From NCBI GenBank assembly GCA_034359265.1, contig CP136892.1, positions 82,762,001 through 82,826,000 on the forward strand: a stretch of DNA of 64,000 bases, read 5' to 3'. Both the position numbers and the translations under genes were made by a program. How positions within the stretch are numbered: position 1 is the stretch's first letter; each line of letters opens with the position of its first letter. The DNA comes from Canna indica (taxonomy: Eukaryota; Streptophyta; Magnoliopsida; Zingiberales; Cannaceae). This document shows, in pieces, positions 58,359 to 64,000 of this stretch. A model generated the notes under the pieces. It did not search any database. It saw only the letters and a program-made list of their open reading frames with translations, and was not told where the DNA came from.

Positions 58359-58754
58359 ATGGGATTATCGAGCCTGCCCACCGCCGGCGACGCCTTCTTC
58401 CCCTTCTCGCTGCTCGCCTACGCGCTGCTCCCGCTGGCGCGGCTGCTGAATGCGGCGAGGTGGGCCGCGGGCGGCGGCGAGCAGGACGAGAGCTCGTTGA
58501 GCGAGGATGAGTACAACCGGCCGGCGGTCGTCCTCGCGGCCGGAGTTCGCGTCAAAAGTTTGGAGCTTCTGAGGGATGAGGGCGAGTGCTGCGTGTGTCT
58601 CCGTGGGTTTGGGGAGTCGTCGGAGGAGGAGGAGGAGGAGGAGGTGAGCGAGGTGGTGACGTGTGGGCACTTCTTCCATAGAGATTGCTTGGAGAGATGG
58701 CTGTCTCACTTGCACTCCACCTGCCCTCTCTGCAGAGCCTCCTTGCTCGCGTAA
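58359..58754 (+). CDS. RING-H2 finger E3 ubiquitin-protein ligase, small (131 residues, single exon)
   Basis: A single exon starts MGLSSLPTAGDAFFPFSLLA and has an N-terminal hydrophobic segment (FSLLAYALLPLARLL), probably a membrane anchor. The RING-H2 domain fills residues about 77-127: CCVCLRGF, then an acidic insert of seven glutamates, VVTCGHFFHRDCLERWL, and STCPLCRASL. The eight zinc ligands follow the C-x2-C, C-x-H-x2-H-x2-C, C-x2-C pattern. The layout matches small plant RHA1/XERICO-type RING proteins, which pass ubiquitin from E2 enzymes to substrates in hormone and stress signalling. The exact subfamily is not certain. The acidic insert comes from a GAG repeat and may vary in length. 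Confidence 0.93.
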   Translation: MGLSSLPTAGDAFFPFSLLAYALLPLARLLNAARWAAGGGEQDESSLSEDEYNRPAVVLAAGVRVKSLELLRDEGECCVCLRGFGESSEEEEEEEVSEVVTCGHFFHRDCLERWLSHLHSTCPLCRASLLA

Positions 58755-58918
58755 TTAATCATCTTTTTAGCTTAATATATGTTCATTGATTAATAATTAA
58801 TATATATGTTCATTAATTAAACATGGTCTTCAGTCTGTGACTGCTTGTTTGGGCTTCACTGATGCAGCCCAATTCAATATCTTGAAGGCCCATCAATATA
58901 TGTATATATAAGAGATGA

Positions 58919-59734
58919 GAGAATTGCATATTTGGTCCTATAAATTTTTAATTTTTTAGACTTTGATCCTATAAATTTTATTTTGATATTTTCAATCTTA
59001 TAAGTTTGCTCCATAGCATAGGTTTGATCTTATCTGTGATGATCCGTTAACTCTCCGTCAATGTGGACTAACGTCATTCATACACGTTGACATGTTCATT
59101 TCGAAATTTTCAGTTCTATATATTTGTCTTGTAGCAAATATTTGGTCATATCCGCAACAGCCCGTTAACTCTTCATCCACGAAAAAATAAACGACGTTAT
59201 GTCCATGCTGACGGAGTTAACAAACCTCGTGGATATGGCCAAATCTATATGACAAACCGACATATAGACAAATTGGTATGTTAACTCTGTAACATAGATT
59301 TGCTTCGTAACATATACAAGTTTGCTTCGTAATATAGATTTGGTCATATTCATGACGGTCCGTTAACTCCATCAATATAGACATAATGTCGTTTATTTTT
59401 TCGTGGATGGAGAGAGTTAACGGATCATCACGGATATAATCAAATTTGTGCTATAGGGTAAATATATTGGACAAAATTTATGCTACAGGATAAATATATT
59501 GGACCAAATCTGTGCTACAAGATAAATATATATGATTGAAAATTTCGAAATGAAACTTATATGATCAAATCTGTGAACGTATATGAACGACGTTAATCGA
59601 CATTGACGGAGAGTTAACGGACCGTCATATATATATAATTAAATCTGTACTACGGAGTAAATTTATAGGGTTGAAAATATCAAAATAAATTTTATAGAAT
59701 TAAAATTTTATATGACCAAATCTTGGCACTTCTC
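58919..59734. mobile_element. Fold-back element of about 0.8 kb
   Basis: The left side (GAGAATTGCATATTTGGTCC..., TATTTTGATATTTTCAA) is mirrored at the right side. Further inside, a GTTAACTC...CACGAAAAAATAAACGACGT segment (59,165-59,220) pairs with its inverse at 59,365-59,425. Pairing therefore extends along most of the length, and the TTAACGGA / TCCGTTAA motif recurs several times in both orientations. No target duplication was identified and no protein is encoded. A minus-strand open frame at 59165-59353 is part of the palindrome. Confidence 0.78.
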
Positions 59735-60066
59735 CTGGTAAGAAATTAATAATGTTGCATATTAATAATTAGATCCAACCTGAACCAGATATATAAGACA
59801 ACCAGATATATCAAAGTCCAAAGCTCCAGTTGTATTGTGTACTTGACATCAAATAAATTAAAGAATTAAGTAACAAGTAGTGTGTGATCAGGAAGACATT
59901 TATTTATTACAAGGTCTGGACTCTGGAGCTTACAATTTAAGTATATAAGCAAAAGCCTGATGAGTGCTGACAAATCTATGTGATTACATCAAGTTCAGTC
60001 AACTATATACCAACTTATTTTTCAAGTGGGACTTAATCTAATAGGTGTCATTAATTGTTGGTTGGG

Positions 60067-60339
60067 CTACTCTTGAGATGTGTAGAAGAAGCCTAATTGT
60101 GGGTTGGGTTTGAAGTTTTTTTGAAGCAGTGCAACAAGGAAAGTAGCAGCAGGAATAATATTCCCAATCCCTGGTGGTGGATTTGAGAGAGGAAGAGAGG
60201 TAGGTTGGTGAAGAAGGAGGACACTCCAGCTTGGACCAGTTGGCATCAAAACCATGTGCTGGAGTCTTTCAATCACACTCAACCATGGTTGGATTTTGGA
60301 TGACAACACTTTACATTTACATACATGGACCACCCTCAT
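60067..60339 (-). CDS. Hypothetical small protein, 90 residues
   Basis: The minus-strand frame starts MRVVHVCKCKVLSSKIQPWL and ends FKPNPQLGFFYTSQE. The middle has a hydrophobic stretch (IIPAATFLVALL) after NPPPGIGNI, giving one possible membrane segment. Composition is coding-like and much less AT-rich than the flanks, but I recognise no family. It could equally be the last exon of a longer gene or chance. Directly upstream of the ATG on the coding strand is a (TTA/ATT)n microsatellite (60,340-60,377). Confidence 0.25.
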   Translation of the reverse strand: MRVVHVCKCKVLSSKIQPWLSVIERLQHMVLMPTGPSWSVLLLHQPTSLPLSNPPPGIGNIIPAATFLVALLQKNFKPNPQLGFFYTSQE

Positions 60340-60419
60340 AATAATAATAATAATTATTATTATTATTATTATTATTAAAGTCAACCATTCACTTTTAGAA
60401 TATACATATATCACCTTAT

Positions 60420-62811
60420 AAAAGAAATACGATATATTATTTATTTAGTACATGAATTATACAAATATAGAATTGATATTATATTCAATGTACATCGAAT
60501 TTTTAAAAAAATAATTTAATATTTATTTTTTGATTTATTATTCTATGGTACCTCGGCCTATCCAATAAGATAAGCTAACTATTATAGTCCAAGTAAAAAA
60601 AAAGAGTTTGTGTTGAGTGTGTTGATCGTTGAATGGATAATGCCGTATGAACATTTCTATGGATTCAATCTAAAATGACAACGTGAGGTTGAAAAATAGT
60701 CATTTGCAACAAGAGAGTGGATAGAAGTCTCAAAGTAAGATGAGGCTTTTAATTATATTTCATAAATTTTGTTTTCTATTGCATTAATTAATTTACACAT
60801 CTTAATATTGGAAAACATATATAGCAAATTAATCATGTAATATATATTTTTATTAATTTTTAATATTATTTTAGTTTACTTTTAGATTTTTTTTCATAGA
60901 GAATAGGAAAAATGCAGCTAGAAGACAAATTAATCAAATTAAGAATCAGAGTCACAATCACACACATTGTTTTTGCATTCAAAGATGGTGAAGTCTGTGG
61001 CCATGACAAGCACATTGCCATCAAACTTTAGACCAATCAAATTGAGGAGACAAAACTAAAAGGATATTAAAGTAAACCATCTTCATGGTCCAATCACTTG
61101 ATGACACACCTTATCATAGGAGAATATACTTTGAATAATCTCCAGTTAATTAAAATAAAATATTAAATAAATAATCATATCTAACAAAATTGTTAAATAG
61201 AGATTCTAAATTGATCGATCCAATTACTTAATTGATTATAACGAAATGATGAATTTGTAAGGATTTTTTTTTTAAAAAAAAAGTTAATTGATTTAATCGA
61301 AATTGACTAGATTTGAATTAAAATCAGTCGGTTTATTTTTTGATCAAATGAAACTTAAATTTAATTGGACGAGATAAATTCAAGTAACTCATCCGATCTT
61401 TAAAGAATTAATATGTCATCTATTTGGCCGTTCAATTTATTTATTTTTTAAAATAAAAATAGAAAATCACAATAGATAATCATATTAAGAATCGAATTCT
61501 AAATTTTTAGACAACATACAATATATTATTATTAACTATGCTACTTACGTTTGGCACGCATGCTCAATTGATTCCATTACGACATTGCCACTACTAGTCA
61601 ACGTTGATGATGCTAACTTTATTTGATGTGACATTCTGATATTTCATTATACGACGACAAATATTATTTTATTATTATTTTGTATCTATTGAACATAAAA
61701 ATAAGATGGGACAATAATCAAATTAAATTTTGATTTGAATTTATCTAATAAGATGTGACCTTACTTGATAGGGCCATAGATAAAATTTCTCCTCTCTTTG
61801 AAGTTTGAACTTCCTCGTCGACTCTTCACCGCCTCATCGTTTTCTTCTTTTTTTCTCATCCACACCTTCTCAACACGTGTCGCCCTCTTTAATTTTAATT
61901 TTTTTATAAAAAAATAAAAATACTTATCTTATTATGCGACGAGAGCCGCAACAAAATAGTCATCGCAGCGATTTTTTTTATTTTAAAAAAAGCTATTCTA
62001 ATTATTTAAGATCATCACTTAATTAGTCAACGTGTTAAGAGTCAAACCAAAAGGAGTCATCTGCATTTTGACCGAGTGATAAAGAAATTTTAACGAGTAA
62101 TAATTCCTAAGTTAGTCAAAATCATTAATCATGTCAAGTTAATGTCTTTTAGGGTTGATAGCGGCCCGCGCCAAGGCGTTGACCTCTCAATAAAGTCGTC
62201 CACTTGCTTTTATCATGTGTTCCTTCAAAGACAGGGAACAGATATTGCTTTGCCCTCAAGTTGATGTAAGCATGTTTAGGCTCTATTAATTAGTTTGAGA
62301 TATTTTGCATAATCAAGCGAGAAATGTTAGGTTGACATTTGAATGTCTGACTTCGAGTTATAATTAATTGAGGTTCACTCCTAAATATAACTAATTAAGG
62401 ACTTGTTTTGATTTGCATTAAAAATCATTTGTTTTGAATAAAATTATATTTTTCATGAATTTACTTCCCAAGTGAATTTTCTAAAAAGTATAAAAATATA
62501 TTTTGAAAAAAAAAATCTGCATATTGTGGTCGTAGTGCCGTTGCACCGTCATTTACGACCACTATACGCAACTAGATAGATACATCTTCTGCGACGGCAT
62601 GGCAATCGCAGTGTCATCGCAAAAGTCTATATTTTTTTTTTTTCATAATTTAAAAATATAAATTCATGGTTATAGTATTTAATTAAAATGCACATCAAAC
62701 ATGAGAGACACCAAACTATAATACGAATCATCAAACTTTAATGGATACCAAAATGTAATATTTACATCGTATCAAAATAATACATCAAATACATATACCG
62801 GATCATCTGCA
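60420..62811. other. AT-rich spacer, no gene seen
   Basis: Long AT-rich stretch without recognisable coding exons. From about 62,520 a short block with GACGGCATGGCAATCGCAGT-like text may already belong to the CACTA remnant at the right edge. Confidence 0.45.
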
Positions 62812-64000
62812 TCATATACTGGCCATCTGCATCACAATATCCCTCATAGCGACCATGTTAGTCTCGACATTCGTTAATCGATCTTGATCTGCACGTGATG
62901 TTGATGGACCAGCAACGAAGGAGGTGAAGGCAGATGCCCTCACACCATGTGGCTGCAACAATGCTTGTGCATGGGGGGGCGTTAAGTATGTGCCAATGTC
63001 ATATACACAATCGTGGCACTTGCATCCATGCGTCAGCATCAAGCTGATGCTGCGCAGGATCACCTCCTAGCTTGATGGGTCACCAATTCACTATACGTGG
63101 TCTTTAAAAAAAAATTAAATTAAAAAATTAAATTAATTATACATAATAGAACTAGATAAAATTATTTAAATATTAACTTATCAATATCATCTCCAGCCTC
63201 TCGCTGCGTCTCCTCGAAGATCCTTAGAGGGTCAACTGGGATGAGCATCTCATGCTCACATCCCCTACAATAAAAATAAATACAATTAATTTCCATATAA
63301 TAATAATAAAATAGTAAAAATAATTATTAAATTACATACTAATCGATGTTCGTGGCTAGTAAATGGGATGGACCCATTGGTATGTCGGGCGACAGATCCC
63401 TTGACCGACGTCATCCGATTCTGGTGCGCCATCAGGGAGGCACCCTACCACTCCTCCGACGCCCAGATGTCGCATAACCGATCTCATATGTCGGCCAGCA
63501 TCCAAGCGGACATGTGTCCCCTCAGCGCATCCACAAGTGTATTTATGTTATTGCCTATACTCTTCGCACCTCATCCCGCGCTCGATAGAAGATATTCTTG
63601 AAAATTAAGTCTCTTACAATAAGCTTCCCAAGTATCCTCCACCATCACTTGAATGACGGGATCCCAAGTGTACCGGGCCTACAAAAAAAAAATTATGTAA
63701 TACAATCATCTTAAGTATTAATACAGTTAACTAAAAAATTAATAAACTACGTACATCAAACTCAGACCATAATAAATCTCGAGAATGCTTTGGCACGTGA
63801 GTCAATGAACGCCGCGACTTTTGAAAGAACCTCTTGATAATAACAGTGATGCTGTGAGCAACAATATCCTGCTCGAATCCAAAACTCAAATATAACTAAA
63901 TAAGTAACAATTAATTAATAAATAAATATAATAAATAAATTTTGATATTTACTTTAGGTCGTGCAGCGATGTCCGCTAACGTTGGTCAGTCGAAGAAGGT
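62812..64000 (-). pseudogene. Degenerate CACTA (En/Spm)-type transposon ORF, Transposase_24-like, continuing past the right edge
   Basis: Minus-strand pieces separated by stops read DIVAHSITVIIKRFFQKSRR, PVIQVMVEDTWEAYCKRLNF, NINTLVDALRGHMSAWMLAD, RLCDIWASEEW and ARHTNGSIPFT. Then follow GCEHEMLIPVDPLRIFEETQ and, after a further gap, a C-terminal piece with DQDRLTNVETNMVAMRDIVM. The order (WEAYC...RGH...LCDIW-EEW...GSIPFT...EET) matches the plant Ptta/En-Spm protein family linked with CACTA elements. Several in-frame stops and AT-rich intron-like gaps show it is broken or has introns. It may be part of an autonomous relative of the short CACTA element at 56,198. Confidence 0.7.

Overview
The window is nuclear DNA of a flowering plant. 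Genes are split by GT-AG introns, lie far apart in AT-rich DNA, and belong to land-plant families (plant MKP1, WNK kinase, NAR2/NRT3, DUF868, DUF707, CYP86B, raffinose-synthase-like GH36). Several first or single exons are very GC-rich beside AT-rich introns and spacers (CYP86B, GH5, MKP1, DUF868, RING). This suggests a monocot, probably not a grass, but that is only an inference. No ribosomal, tRNA, organellar or bacterial genes were recognised.

Left part (1-20,300). A CYP86B1-type P450 runs off the left edge on the minus strand. Two inverted-repeat elements (2373-3345 and 3574-4062) follow. Next come a 14-exon galactinol-sucrose galactosyltransferase/alkaline alpha-galactosidase gene (+) and, convergent with it, a secreted GH5 glycosidase carrying a ricin-B-like C-terminal domain (-). 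A 5'-truncated L1-type LINE with a perfect 16-bp target duplication lies beside them. MKP1 (-) follows; its short last exon sits almost 3 kb from the main exon.

Middle part (20,300-43,600). A short LINE tail, a small membrane-anchored DnaJ-type cysteine-rich protein (+), a probable solo LTR, the nitrate-transport partner NAR2/NRT3 (+), a 340-bp TRIM retroelement, two more LINE fragments, a repeat-rich block with a perfect 79-bp hairpin, a DUF868 gene (-) and a hAT-like MITE.

Right part (43,600-64,000). A WNK kinase (+) with a hAT-like MITE in its longest intron, a four-copy tandem repeat, another hAT MITE with a near-perfect 8-bp target duplication, a 13-exon DUF707 gene (+) with one GC-AG intron, a complete non-autonomous CACTA element (3-bp target duplication) carrying an internally duplicated GC-rich cargo, a RING-H2 gene (+), a fold-back element of about 0.8 kb, and at the right edge the remains of an autonomous CACTA-type ORF on the minus strand.

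The host genes do not form a pathway or cluster; they are independent genes for lipid hydroxylation, galactoside metabolism, wall or secreted glycosidase activity, stress-MAPK dephosphorylation, nitrate uptake, kinase signalling and ubiquitin ligation. I found no convincing new multi-gene system. The notable content is the dense, well-preserved set of transposon insertions whose target duplications can be read directly, plus several unusual repeats. All exon boundaries were read by eye from splice signals and family similarity; reading frames close exactly for every gene model with full exon coordinates.
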